From Piper betle (Eukaryota; Streptophyta; Magnoliopsida; Piperales; Piperaceae): a stretch of 64,000 nt of DNA. The stretch is taken from the NCBI GenBank assembly GCA_033002965.1, contig JAURVB010003122.1, forward strand, positions 1 to 64,000, in the 5' to 3' direction. The notes beneath the pieces were generated by a model that was not told the DNA's origin, did no database searches, and saw only the letters and a list, made by a program, of their open reading frames with translations. The position numbers were made by a program, and so were the translations under genes. Positions 38,006-48,531 of the stretch are shown here, in pieces; the stretch's first letter is position 1; each line of letters starts with the position of its first letter.

Positions 38006-38014
38006 CTTTATATA
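38006..38014 (-). promoter_or_regulatory. TATA box of PAP copy B
   Basis: TATATAAAG on the minus strand at the same distance from the copy-B ATG as in the intact gene. Confidence 0.6.
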
Positions 38015-39686
38015 TGATGGGCTAGTTATACACATAAGATTAATCTATTGGGCATCCACCAATTAATGGTATTCTTGTCAACATGAAACTAAGAACATAG
38101 AAACGAATTGGTTGAAGATGAGTGGAGGAAGGGATGGTGGAGGACCGGAGATGTGCATCAACAGTGGAAAATACGTTGCGCATTTATAGAGATAGAGAGA
38201 AGGGGAAGTGGAAGAGGTGGGAAGAAGGAGAATCGTGTAAAGTATATATTCGAGGAGGGCGGGTCGAGTGATGATCGGGAATGGGATATGCTTTGCCGTG
38301 TTTTGCCAGTACTGGGTTATTGACGCTGTTGCATGTCGAGATGCGTAATTCGACACCCGCCACTTTCAGACGCTGCGCTTTGTTCCCAACTGGGGATTGG
38401 GTAAGGTGTGGTTCCCAAGCCCTCCGGGTAGAAAATATATCATACACAACTCAAAGCTGATATTGCGTATTCTAATCGTTTCAATAAATGAATCATCGTT
38501 TCAACTCATTTTCTATTTGGCAGTAGTTACCTGTATCTTAGCTGCCTCGTGAATTCCAATCAATGATTTTGTGTGGGGATGGGGTTATTGGTTTGCAGTT
38601 GGATTTGGACTCTGGTTTAGGATCTATCAAATTTTGGTTTGGACTGGTTCGACCCGAATATCCTTAAAAGCTTTAGAATATGCCACGTAGCAAGTGGCAT
38701 GGGTCTTGACTCCTGGATTATCATGTATTATTGAATATAAATAGATTGTCAAATTTCTTCCATTTGTTTTCTTTTTGGCTGACCCGAAAATATAATTAAC
38801 TCAGGATGATACTTAGTGTCACGGGTCCTTTCTAGCCCTAAATTTTTTGACCAAAAACCTACCCGTGCGTGCGTATTCCCCTCCTCGGAACACCAACCTC
38901 ACTGCCACAGCTGAGTACCGACTGTTTGTAGCGGCACTATGAAGGGTAGCGCTCTCGTGAAGGCTTGCACACCCGGCTAGTAGCACGCGTCCAACTGCCA
39001 ATAGCGCTTGTTGTGCTGAACTGTTGAGTACCGATCACAAAATCCAGCGTATGCAGCGGCATCGCTGCTGCATACGCACCAAGTATGCCCGTAGTATGTT
39101 CGCCCCAAGTGCCGGTCACGCACACCCGACACGCACCAGACCCGAATCACGGTCCAAGCACCTCGGCTTCCAAATGCGACAATCACACTACTCCAATTAC
39201 AGGAATCCACCCAACCTTTATTCAAACAATAAACAAAGGATATTACAAGTAATCACTCACCTTGACTACTTGCTGGTCGTGGACATGCAACGCCACGACC
39301 AGCCTCTCAACTCGCCTAAAAGACTTCCTCACAACCCCAAGGCCGATCCCCTGATAAACCCAATAACATGCACTAACCAGATGCAACGAGGTTGCTACAA
39401 AAACCAGACGCGTACTCTGACCCTAAAGGCAGATGCACGACCACACCAACCAGCAGTCGTCCACGAGGTATCCCCACCCGAACTCCACGAGTAGGCTGCA
39501 GCAACACCCAGCGGTCTCCTTGTTCGATCAGGCTATTCTCCTCCACCAAGAATGCATGATGTCCAGATCTTCACAATTGCTCTGTCAATTGTCTTCTGCT
39601 TGTTGTGCCTTGTATTTTCTGAAGTCGTCTTCATCAAATACGCCTAGATGTGTTAGTTGCAACCGGATATTCTCCATATCCGCTGG

Positions 39687-39839
39687 TGTGAGATCCTCAA
39701 CTTAGTCCCACATCTAATACCCACTGGGAGAAGATCCTGTTTATAAATGGGAATGGACTATAGATCTTTAACTTCCGGGGTACCCATTTTAAAGAAATGA
39801 CTTAGCCCATTACGTTGCACTTTGGGCTGAGTCGTTACA
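39687..39839 (+). mobile_element. TRIM-like solo LTR (153 bp)
   Basis: Begins 'tgtgagatcctcaactta' and ends 'gggctgagtcgttaca', with TG...CA ends. The flanks are GCTGG (39682-39686) and GTTGG (39840-39844), a 5-base duplication with one mismatch. The 5' LTR of the same chromovirus holds the uninterrupted site 'ccgctggagatctt' (GCTGG at 49399-49403). The 'agtcccacatc' block near the start, the central 'tgtttataaatggg' and the ending with a GGGCT motif before TTACA resemble LTRs of short TRIM/SMART-type plant elements. No internal region is present, so this is a solo LTR. Confidence 0.85.
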
Positions 39840-40669
39840 GTTGGAGATCTCCTCTAATCCAACATAGCATCCAGATTCGCCCATGTTTATCTCCAAGCCT
39901 TGTGTCGAACTTATCTCCAATGAGTCACCACCGATCTCTCATTGGTTCGTGGAGAAGATCATATATTCACCAGATGTTATCCACAACTCTATCTACAATT
40001 TCTATAATCCACCAATGTAGATAAACATGTCGGCTACATGGTCAAACCTTGCTGGTTCAACCCTGAGCCAACTCCCGATCAACCTCTCGTGCCAAACCCT
40101 AGCCACTGCTGTGCGCAACCAAATACCGCAACACGGTCCATGCCGAACCACCTAGCCTCGCTACCGTGTCTGAATATCGGTATTTGTGTCGGCATTGCTC
40201 GTGCACTAGTCGTTGCACGCGCCGCTCGCCACTAGTCGCGCCCAGCGCTCGCACGTCTCGGCCCAGCGCGCTAGTGCACGCTCGCTCACTCACAACTGTC
40301 TACACTGTGCTCGAGCGCGCGCTCTAGCTGATGGTGCCCGCGCACGCTGCTGCTCGTGCCGCTATTTGTAGCACTATAAACCCGGCACGCTGAAGCGCAC
40401 GCACACCGAACCTGCTCGGCACTATGCTCGCTCCAGGGCATCGACCAGATTCCTCGGCGCCACTCGATCACCCTTGATCGCGCCCGACCACAGGGTCTCG
40501 ACACTACTCAACCCATATCACACACATGCTCGGTACTTATATAGGCACACTCGGTCATGGTCACAACCTCGCTCCACCCATGCTCGGCCACTGCTCGTCC
40601 ACAGGTGCTGGTCACGCACCATTGCCCCGAACCAACTTGAGGTTTCCCTTAGCGCCCATGTGGCGCCAT

Positions 40670-43648
40670 TGTAACACCCCAAATCCGGTTCACGCTCGTG
40701 AACCGAACCGGCATGTTACCGGCCCCGGTTAGGTCGGCTAACCCGAACCTAACTCATACGGATCCAATCTCGGCGTCTTAAGATGAAGATACAACTCTCA
40801 AAGCATGGATGAATACACAAACCCTAACATGGTACTACGTGAATGACATACAAATCAGAGTGCACACCAAGACAATCCCGATAAAAATTAATGAAAACTT
40901 TGAAATATAACGGATAGAGTTTCCCCTAAAAATGCAATTAGGGGCCACCCTGTCAAATATACATATGCAAATATATATCTAACCATATATCAAATAATTT
41001 CATTCATATAAAATATAAAATCTAACATGCTGTAACTTATTTTAAAACTTGGGTCTCAACCCACTCCGCTGCGCAACTCTGATCATATTTTGCATTCTGT
41101 TATCGTGTCTTAACATTTCATTCATATCATATCATCATGCTCAAACATTTACTCATAGCATGTGTATAAAATAACATCATAAACAAAACATTAAATATTT
41201 AATCACCCAATGTGTGTGTGCAGAAGACCTTATTGCTCCTCCGTCCCAGCTGGCTCATCCATCTCGTGCTTATCACCTACATATATATAAGAAAAACGTC
41301 AGTAACAAGCGTTACTGGTCCGGAAAATAAAATAACTATAACAAACTGGCTATGAGAGCAAACTCTCATCTGAAAGAAAACATCATACTCCACGTGAACA
41401 CTCTGAAGGGCACTACTGAGGAGCCACTGGGCTGCAGACCCGGTAGCATCCCGAACTTACTGCTCTGCTGCTGGTACTGTGCTACTCTCAGCACTTCTTT
41501 TTCAGTACTTCTCATGAAACTTTATCCTAAGCCCTCTCCGAACCTCCATATCTCTCCTGGCCTTGAGCACGAAGGCCGAGTACTCTCAGGCAGTCGCCTT
41601 TAGTACCCTTTGAACCACAAGTCCGGACATGCGCTGTACTAAACAGTACCCGTAAACCTCCACGTTCTCCGGGTGTGAGGAACTCAAACGCGGAGTTGTC
41701 AGGATCCCTCGGGAATGGAACAGTCCGCTGGCACTAATCCAGAGCCCGCTTTGACTGTCACGGCATCCTCTGCATGGTACGTGCAGTCGGTTTCTCCATC
41801 TCTCGTCTCACTGAAAACTCGATAAAACTATATATATAGGCCTGGGAAGGGATTCATATAATAGGCCCGAAGGCAACTTGTGGTGGATCTTGTTTTCGAA
41901 ATCATCCTCGAGGGATCTCATCCTCGAGGGGTTATTAATCCGGAAATATTCGATTAAATGGCCCGAGTTAAGTGGGATCCAATAAAACGCCACTTAACCC
42001 GCCCTGCAATAATAAAATAAACATACAATGGAAGAGCGTAAAACAAGACGAGTCCTAAACGGACCTGGTAGAAGCTCCAAGCGTGTCGTCGCGCCTAGGC
42101 GGCGAGCTCCTACTTCGTACCTACACATCAAAACTAAATACTAACGCCCGCTAACTAAATGATGCATCAAAATCAATGAATACCACACACGACATAATAA
42201 ATATCCATCATAGTCAAATAATCCTGAAGGAGAATAATCCTAACTCAAACTATTTATACTATATTTTATTCTGTTTTTTCTAAATTACATCATGATCACT
42301 TATCATGCTCCAACTCATTCGATCTCATTAGCTCACTTACTATTCATTTACAATCCCTCAAATCATACAATCATTACTTCATCAGTAATTAGGCATTATC
42401 ATGATAAATAATAAGTCCATGCTACCATGCTATGCTAATAATCATCAATTTAAATAATCAAATCGGAGGTAATTATACCTCACGTCGTCGACAATCGGCG
42501 ACGGCTAGGGTTCCGTCGCGCGTCTCGGAGCTCAAATTCGGCGCTCATCGGCGTCCGAAGCTCGATCTGGCTCCACTGGGTGAGCCCCGCGGAAGATCCG
42601 GTGAATTCCGGCGAATTCCAGAAATTCCGATTTTCCGGCGGTTTTCCGGCAGCTACTGGCGGTTTTCCGGCGACTTCCGGTGGTTTTCCGGCGACAATCG
42701 CCGGCGACGTCTACTGATCGGAAAGGGGTCGTGTTGGGTACCCTCGGAACCGGCTCGGCGAGCCCGACTCATCTACGAGGTCGACGCGGCCAACGGAGGT
42801 GGTAGCTCGCCGGAAAATGGGTAAAACAGAGCGGCGGCGCGATGGGTGGCTAGATCCGGCCGGCCAGGGCGGCGATGGCCTCCGTGCTGGTCGGGGAACG
42901 TCGCTGGAGGCCTGAGGGTGCTGAGGCGACCGACCGATCGCGGTGGCGCTGGTCGCCGGCGGCGGAATCGGCGACGGAGGCGCAACACGGGCGCGGCGTC
43001 GCGGTGTGGCTTCCTCGCGTCGCGGCGGCCCGACGTCGCCGGACTTGGTCGGGGCGGCACGGCGAGGCTGTCGTCGGGCTAGACGGCGACCATCGACGGC
43101 CGGGCGGCGGCGGCAGCGACGGCGGCGGCGACGCGCAGTGGCGGCGCGTCGAGGTAAGGGTTTGGGGAAGAAAGCAATGCGCGGGGTGTGTGTGGTGGCA
43201 AAGTCGTAAATATTACTTGACTCGTCTCCGACTCGAGTCAAAATAATATTTAAGTCATAAAAAAATTCCAAAAAATTATGGGAAAAATCCCATAAAATCA
43301 AACAACACAAAAAAAATCATAATGATATGCTCTAGAACTATCAACCCACCAAAAATGCCCGTAACGCGTCCTAACGCGGTAAACGGCCTAAAACTAATTC
43401 TACGATCCACTATATATAAAAATAAAAAAAATCACTAGCATACTCTTATATATTCTGATAACTCATTCTGTTCTGCTGTGTTCATGACGTTATCATCATA
43501 TACTTGGGTACGCATGACCCTCATAGCTCATACACGCGACCGGCGTCGGCTCGGTACACGTGTCCTGAAACTGACTCAACTCGAAAAAATAACGGTCGAC
43601 CCGACCGGTTCTGAATATAAAACCCTAACTCGAATCGTGGGTTTTACA
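40670..43648 (+). mobile_element. Full-length solo LTR of family L1 (2,979 bp), nested in the chromovirus 3' LTR
   Basis: Begins 'tgtaacaccccaaatccgg' and ends 'cgaatcgtgggttttaca'. The flanks are GCCAT (40665-40669) and GCTAT (43649-43653). The empty site 'tagcgctatgctcgg' is kept in the 5' LTR at 50213-50227. The LTR has an AT-rich first two thirds and a GC-rich block (about 42480-43170) with short tandem 'ccggcggttttccgg' motifs, then an A-rich tail. It encodes no retrotransposon protein. The start TGTAACACCCC is common in plant Ty3/gypsy LTRs; an LTR of ~3 kb suggests a large or non-autonomous (LARD-like) family, but the internal part is not in the window. Confidence 0.92.
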
Positions 43649-43865
43649 GCTATGCTCGGTACCTCATTGCCGACGCATCTGCTGCTACACGTCCCAGCAC
43701 CAAGTCTCGGTCCATCATTCAACCTCGGCCCTTCCTTGCCTGCAACTATAACACCCATTAGCACTTGGTAAGTTGTTTCACCACACAGGCAGCATCAGCC
43801 ACCCACTCCGGACTCGGGATGACTAGGGACAACCGCCAAACCCTAGCACCCTGGACGCCCTGCAA

Positions 43866-46800
43866 TTACTCCCGTGACAGTCCTCCCCCACCAATGAGAC
43901 CCGATGTCCTCATCGGAGGGTTAAGCCCTGCCCAGTACTTCTTGATCTGCCTTTCAAACTGCCATAGATCCCTCTCCTTTTCCCAGCTCGCCTCGCTCCT
44001 CGGTTCCCCTCTCCACTTGATAAGATACTCCGTCCCAGTGTTTGGAGCACCTTGCCTATGTTCCAATATCTTCCCCACCTTCTTCTCATATTGCTGCCGG
44101 ACTGTTGGTGGAGCTCTTCTAGGACGAGCTCTCCTTGGATTGACCACATCCTCATGGAAGGGTTTGAGAAAACTTACGTGAAAAGTCGGGTGGAGCTTAT
44201 ACCTATCGGGTAGCTTCAACCGGTATGCCACGCTCCCAATAACTTTCTCCACCTCGAAGGGTCCATCGTACCGCTGCACCAAGGACCTGTGCACGTCAGT
44301 ATGCCTGATCTTCTTCCAGATCTGGGGAGTTAGCTTCAGCATAACTTTGTCCCCCACGCTGAATGACAACGGCCTCCTCCTGAGATCCGCATACCTCTTC
44401 ATTCGGCGCGTAGCCTTGGCCAAAGAATCCACGGCATCCTCATATAGGTCCTGCCTGTCTCGTGCAAACCTAAACGCCGCTGGACACTTCACTCCACGTC
44501 CCTGTAGAGCAACCTCCTGTGGTGTCAAAGGTTGATGGCCCGTTGCTAGCTCAAATGGACTCAGCCCTGTTGCTGAAGAACGGTGCAGGTTGTAACTAAA
44601 CTGCGCCGCATCAAGAAGCTCCAACCAGTTTTGCTGGCTGGCTGTGACGAAATGCCTAAGGTACTCTTCCAGCAAGGCATTCGTCCTCTCAGTCTGCCCG
44701 TCCGACTGAGGGTGATTGGCGGTAGAAAAGTTCAGCTTGCTCCCCAGCAGCCCGAACAAAGTCGTCCAGAACCTCCCTGTGAACCGGGCGTCTCGGTCAC
44801 TCACAATATCCGCCGGCATCCCAAAATGCTTCACCACGTTCCTAAAGAACAAATCTGCAGCTATCTCGGCTGTACATGCATGTGGAGCAGCTGCAAAAAC
44901 GGCGTATTTGGAGAACCGATCCACTACCACCAAAACCGAAGACATTCCCTTAACCCTCGGGAATCCCGACACGAAGTCAAGTGAGACCGAACTCCACGGT
45001 CTCGTTGGAGTAGGTAGAGGCTGCAGCAAGCCAGCCTCCAGTCTTCTCTCCACCTTGTCTTGTTGGCACACTAGACAAGATTTCACGAAAGCCTCTATAT
45101 CGGCCTCCATTCTCGGCCAATAATACACTCTAGACATGAGTGCATACATCCGGTCCCTACCAGGATGTCCTGCCCACTGGGTGTCGTGGGACTCCTCCAT
45201 CAGCTTTCGTCGTAGCCTCCCAGTAGGAATGTAAAGACGTCCCCCACTGGCATAGACTACTCCATCATCCAACCAGTACTTACGAACCAGTCCCTCACTG
45301 ATCCGGTCAACCAACTTCCGGTACTCAAGGTCCTCCTTAGCCAAGTCCCGGACTTGCCCTAGCAGCTCCGTCTGAATCTCGGTTAGGGCTGCCACCATCT
45401 CCAGGTTCTTCCTGCTCAAGGCATCAGCTACCTGATTAGATTTACCTGGTTGGTGCAACCACTCAAAGTCATATTCTGCGAGAAACTCCTGCCACCTAGC
45501 TTGTCTCGGCGACAACTTCTTCTGGGTCTTGAAGAAGGTGTTGGCAACGTTGTCTGTTATAACCACAAACTTGGACCCCAGCAAGTACACACGCCACACT
45601 CTGAGACAGTGAACCACAGCTAGCATTTCCTTCTCATGAGCTGAATACCTCATCTCGGCCTCTTTCAATTTCCAGCTCTCAAATGCTATTGGATGTCCGT
45701 CCTGCTGTAACACACCTCCCACGGCTCTATCTGAAGCATCGGTAACTACTTCAAATGGCTGACTGAAATCCGGCAATTTCAGTATTGGTTCTGATGAAAT
45801 GGCAGCTTTCAGCTCATCGAACGCCGCCTGGCATGGCTCCGACCACGCCCATGACTGAGTCTTCTTCAGCAAGTCAGTCAATGGTGACACCACTCGGCTG
45901 TATCCTTGAATGAACTTCCTGTAGTAATTGGCTAACCCTAGAAAGCTCCTCAGCTCGGTCACCTTGGTTGGCTCCGGCCACTGTTTAATTGCCTGAACCT
46001 TCGATTCCTCCATTCGCACCTCTCCATTGCCAATTCGGTGGCCTAGGAAGCTGATCTCCCTCAGGCCGAACTCACATTTCTCCTGTTTTATAAATAGCTC
46101 GTGCTCCCTCAATCGATCTAGGACCTGCTTCAAATGACCCCAGTGCTCCTCCTCGGATTCACTGTACACAACTATATCATCCAAGTAAACCACCACGAAC
46201 CTGTCAATGAAACCCCTGAACACATCGTTCATCAAGTTACAAAACGTCGCTGGTGCATTGGTCAGCCCAAATGGCATCACGAGAAACTCATAGGACCCAT
46301 ATCTCGTGACCATAGTTGTCTTCGGGACGTCCTCCGGCGCAATCCGGACTTGCCAATATCCCGTCCTCAGGTCCAACTTAGTAAATATCTGTGCTTTACT
46401 AAGCCGGTCAAATAGATCTGCAATTAGGGGAACTGGGTACTTGTTCTTCACTGTCACCTTGTTCAGCCCCCGGTAATCAACACATAGCCTCATCGAACCA
46501 TCTGTCTTTTCCTGGAACAGAACCGGTGCTCCGTATGGTGCAGTAGATGGTTGTATCTTACCCGACTCCAGCAGCTCACCCAGCTGGATCTTCAATTCAG
46601 TGAGTTCCTTAGGCGACATACGATATGGCGCCTTAGCTGGTGCCCTAGCTCCCGGCACTAGCTCGATCCGGTGTTCGATCCCTCGCTTGGGAGGTAACCC
46701 CTCTGGCAACTCGGCAGGCATAACATCAGCATACTCCGTCAGTAATCCTGCCATAAACTCCGGCACCGCCACCACACGACCCGGCTGAACCTCTACCATA

Positions 46801-46940
46801 ACTGCAAGATAAGTTGAGGCACCTCGCTTACACCCCCGAGCCACTTGCATTGCCGACAAGTGCTCATCACTGAAGGTGCGATCCTCAACCCCTGAAGGCT
46901 TCTCCTGACCACGGACAAAGCTAGCACCCCCTTGGTCCAT
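43866..46940 (-). CDS. Chromovirus pol: reverse transcriptase, RNase H, integrase, chromodomain
   Basis: An open frame of 1,024 codons, uninterrupted. In order: RT (about 110-300) with '[10 protein letters not shown]' and the catalytic YLDD at 252-255 (46176-46187); RNase H (about 395-515) starting '[12 protein letters not shown]' and ending '[16 protein letters not shown]'; integrase (about 560-850) with an H-H-C-C zinc finger ('CLVCQQDK') and the acidic triad in 'SLDFVSGFP', 'SDRDARF' and '[11 protein letters not shown]'; and a C-terminal chromodomain ('[19 protein letters not shown]'). It is in the same frame as the gag-protease part but separated from it by a TAG at 46959-46961. The C-terminus is encoded through the polypurine tract and 14 bases into the 3' LTR. 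The ATG at 46940 is just the first one after the stop, not a natural start. Confidence 0.95.
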   Translation of the reverse strand: MDQGGASFVRGQEKPSGVEDRTFSDEHLSAMQVARGCKRGASTYLAVMVEVQPGRVVAVPEFMAGLLTEYADVMPAELPEGLPPKRGIEHRIELVPGARAPAKAPYRMSPKELTELKIQLGELLESGKIQPSTAPYGAPVLFQEKTDGSMRLCVDYRGLNKVTVKNKYPVPLIADLFDRLSKAQIFTKLDLRTGYWQVRIAPEDVPKTTMVTRYGSYEFLVMPFGLTNAPATFCNLMNDVFRGFIDRFVVVYLDDIVVYSESEEEHWGHLKQVLDRLREHELFIKQEKCEFGLREISFLGHRIGNGEVRMEESKVQAIKQWPEPTKVTELRSFLGLANYYRKFIQGYSRVVSPLTDLLKKTQSWAWSEPCQAAFDELKAAISSEPILKLPDFSQPFEVVTDASDRAVGGVLQQDGHPIAFESWKLKEAEMRYSAHEKEMLAVVHCLRVWRVYLLGSKFVVITDNVANTFFKTQKKLSPRQARWQEFLAEYDFEWLHQPGKSNQVADALSRKNLEMVAALTEIQTELLGQVRDLAKEDLEYRKLVDRISEGLVRKYWLDDGVVYASGGRLYIPTGRLRRKLMEESHDTQWAGHPGRDRMYALMSRVYYWPRMEADIEAFVKSCLVCQQDKVERRLEAGLLQPLPTPTRPWSSVSLDFVSGFPRVKGMSSVLVVVDRFSKYAVFAAAPHACTAEIAADLFFRNVVKHFGMPADIVSDRDARFTGRFWTTLFGLLGSKLNFSTANHPQSDGQTERTNALLEEYLRHFVTASQQNWLELLDAAQFSYNLHRSSATGLSPFELATGHQPLTPQEVALQGRGVKCPAAFRFARDRQDLYEDAVDSLAKATRRMKRYADLRRRPLSFSVGDKVMLKLTPQIWKKIRHTDVHRSLVQRYDGPFEVEKVIGSVAYRLKLPDRYKLHPTFHVSFLKPFHEDVVNPRRARPRRAPPTVRQQYEKKVGKILEHRQGAPNTGTEYLIKWRGEPRSEASWEKERDLWQFERQIKKYWAGLNPPMRTSGLIGGGGLSRE
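43880..43892 (-). promoter_or_regulatory. Polypurine tract of the chromovirus
   Basis: Minus-strand GGTGGGGGAGGAC directly before the TGTCACGGG start of the 3' LTR. It primes second-strand DNA synthesis. The pol frame runs through it. Confidence 0.85.
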
Positions 46941-46958
46941 AATCAGAATTCCTCCAAG

Positions 46959-48432
46959 CTATGGGAAGACCCCCACTCCGGCTGTCCTCATGAAGGAATT
47001 GCCAATAATCAGTTCGAAATCATCCATCTCGATTACCATGATATCCATGTGTCCTTCATAGTCTCCCAGACAAACCCTAACATTTCTTGCAATGCCATCC
47101 ACCTGTTTAGCCTGTGAGTTGACTGCCTTAATCCTGCTGGTATTGGTTCCAGTCCTCAGCCCTAGCTTCGAAGCCATCCCCTTCGAAACAAAACTGTGTG
47201 TTGCTCCAGTATCTATCAAAGCTGAGACTCTCCTCCCATTCACTACCACTGGAACGTACATCAAATCAGTCCCTCTCTGAGCTGTATGTCCAGCCCTCAA
47301 TGCACCGAGAATCTGAAGGGTAGATGCTCGTGCTGGAGGCCTCTCTTCCTCCTGAACTGGGTTCTCCTCTGCCCTCATAGCACTGACCTTGGCCTTAGTC
47401 GGACACTCCTTTGCCCTATGCGGTCCATTGCACAAGAAACAACCAGATTTCTTCACATCCACTACCCGGCTGTAGCTACCTGCCTTGAAGTTGAATTGCT
47501 TCTTCTTCTTCTTCGGCTTGGACTGCCCATCCTTGCCGTCCCGGTTACTGCTCTTGCCTGGCTGAAATTTCCTGCTTGAGCCTTCATCCTTGACTGCCCC
47601 TATCGGTTTCAAATCTGCCAATGCATCTGCAGCCGCCATTGCTGTAGGTAGGTCTTGCACTTTCTGCCGCTTCAGCTCCATCTGTGCCCATGGCTGTAAA
47701 CCCGTGATAAAGTTGAATAACTTATCCTCTTCTGACATATTCTTGATATCCAGAAGACAAGAACTGAATTCTTTGACATACTCTCTAACTGTTCCTGACT
47801 GTCTCAATCTCTTGAGTCTGTCCCTCGCCACCCAGGTAGTATTGGTTGGCATAAACTGATCCCGAAGTTCCTTTTTAAGGATATCCCATGTCTCCATGCG
47901 GGGTCGACCAACATTGTCATCTTCCTTGGTGCGAGTCCTATACCATAGTTTGGCGTCCCCTGACAAAAACATGTTGGCCAATGAGACTTGGCGTTCCTCA
48001 GGCACATTCGCAGCCACAAAGTACTCCTGTATATCCCAGATGAAATTCTCAAGATCCTTGGCTGATCTATTCCCCTCGAATTTCTTCGGCTCTGGAACCT
48101 TAAGCCTGCCTGGAATGGAGTTATCTTCGCCTGTCCGGTCAGCAGCTTACACCATGCTGAGGCTGCATCACCACGATCTGTTTCAATAAGGCAACGTCTG
48201 CATGCATTGCCTCAAAAGCAGCCCGGAGATGTCCCAACACCTCCGCCGTATCTCCTTGCGCTGTACTGGTCTCGGGTCGATCGTTCACCCGAGCACTCAA
48301 GTCCCTAACCCCTTCATGTAGGGACTGCAGTTGATCACTGATAGTCCGCCCATCTCCAGTAGTGATAGGGCCTCCTACCAGTACTTCCAACCGTGCAATC
48401 CTCTCCTTAAGAGCTTCTGATCGTGTGTCCAT
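46959..48432 (-). pseudogene. Chromovirus gag-protease, broken by a frameshift and a nonsense codon
   Basis: Starts at ATG 48432 ('MDTRSEALKERIARLE', a short coiled coil). A one-base shift near 48147-48151, in a GTAAGC context, ends the first frame at 48139-48141. The second frame continues through the capsid-like region ('FLSGDAKLWYRTRTKED', 'LRDQFMP', 'VREYVKEFSS', 'FITGLQPWAQ'), a Lys-rich basic stretch, the zinc knuckle 'CFLCNGPHRAKEC' (CX2CX3HX4C) and the aspartic protease ('ALIDTGATHSFVSKG'). It stops at TAG 46959-46961, after 'FMRTAGVGVFP' and before '[11 protein letters not shown]', inside the protease-RT linker. The stop sits where the linker should read through, so it looks like a point mutation. 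Gag would package the RNA; this copy cannot make full Gag-Pol by itself. Confidence 0.9.
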
Positions 48433-48517
48433 CACAGAATTTGCACTCGGTAACAAAGTGGAGCCCTTTCCTATGAAAGTCTGTACAACTTCACAAGTCC
48501 TTCAATCACAAAACACT

Positions 48518-48529
48518 GCTCTGATACCT
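48518..48529 (-). promoter_or_regulatory. Primer-binding site (initiator tRNA-Met)
   Basis: Minus-strand AGGTATCAGAGC, two bases inside the 5' LTR end, matching 11 of 12 bases of TGGTATCAGAGC, the complement of the 3' end of plant initiator tRNA-Met. The one mismatch is at the first base. Confidence 0.85.
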
Positions 48530-48531
48530 GC

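Larger units (their letters stand above)
37809..38816. repeat. Tandem unit B, first part (before the chromovirus insertion)
   Basis: Second copy of the PAP promoter unit. It runs from the exon-1 fragment to the insertion point of the chromovirus. The last five bases (38812-38816, CTTAG) are the left target site duplication. About 60 bases near 38745-38800 ('tttcttccatttgttttc') are absent from unit C. The unit resumes at 50448. Confidence 0.88.
38817..43879 (-). repeat. 3' LTR of the chromovirus, carrying two nested insertions
   Basis: Ends in a perfect 9-base inverted repeat, TGTCACGGG and CCCGTGACA. Its 5,063 bases include a 153-base TRIM-like solo LTR (39687-39839) and a 2,979-base L1 solo LTR (40670-43648), each with a 5-base target duplication. 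Without these it is 1,921 bases and aligns with the 5' LTR over its whole length with scattered differences. Confidence 0.93.

Noticed and set aside
41352..41993. Open frames of 83 (+) and 61 (-) codons that are also present in the reverse solo LTR (59479-60120).
   Set aside because: They are shared only because the two LTRs are close copies; no codon-level constraint or domain is visible, and LTRs are normally non-coding.
42432..43310. Overlapping Arg/Ala/Pro-rich open frames on both strands, and similar ones at 58234-58950.
   Set aside because: They fall in the GC-rich block of the L1 LTR, where stop codons are scarce in all frames.
43866..44181. Plus-strand open frame of 138 codons and others at 44583-45123, 46134-46415 and 47286-48189.
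   Set aside because: They are antisense shadows of the chromovirus gag-pol frame.
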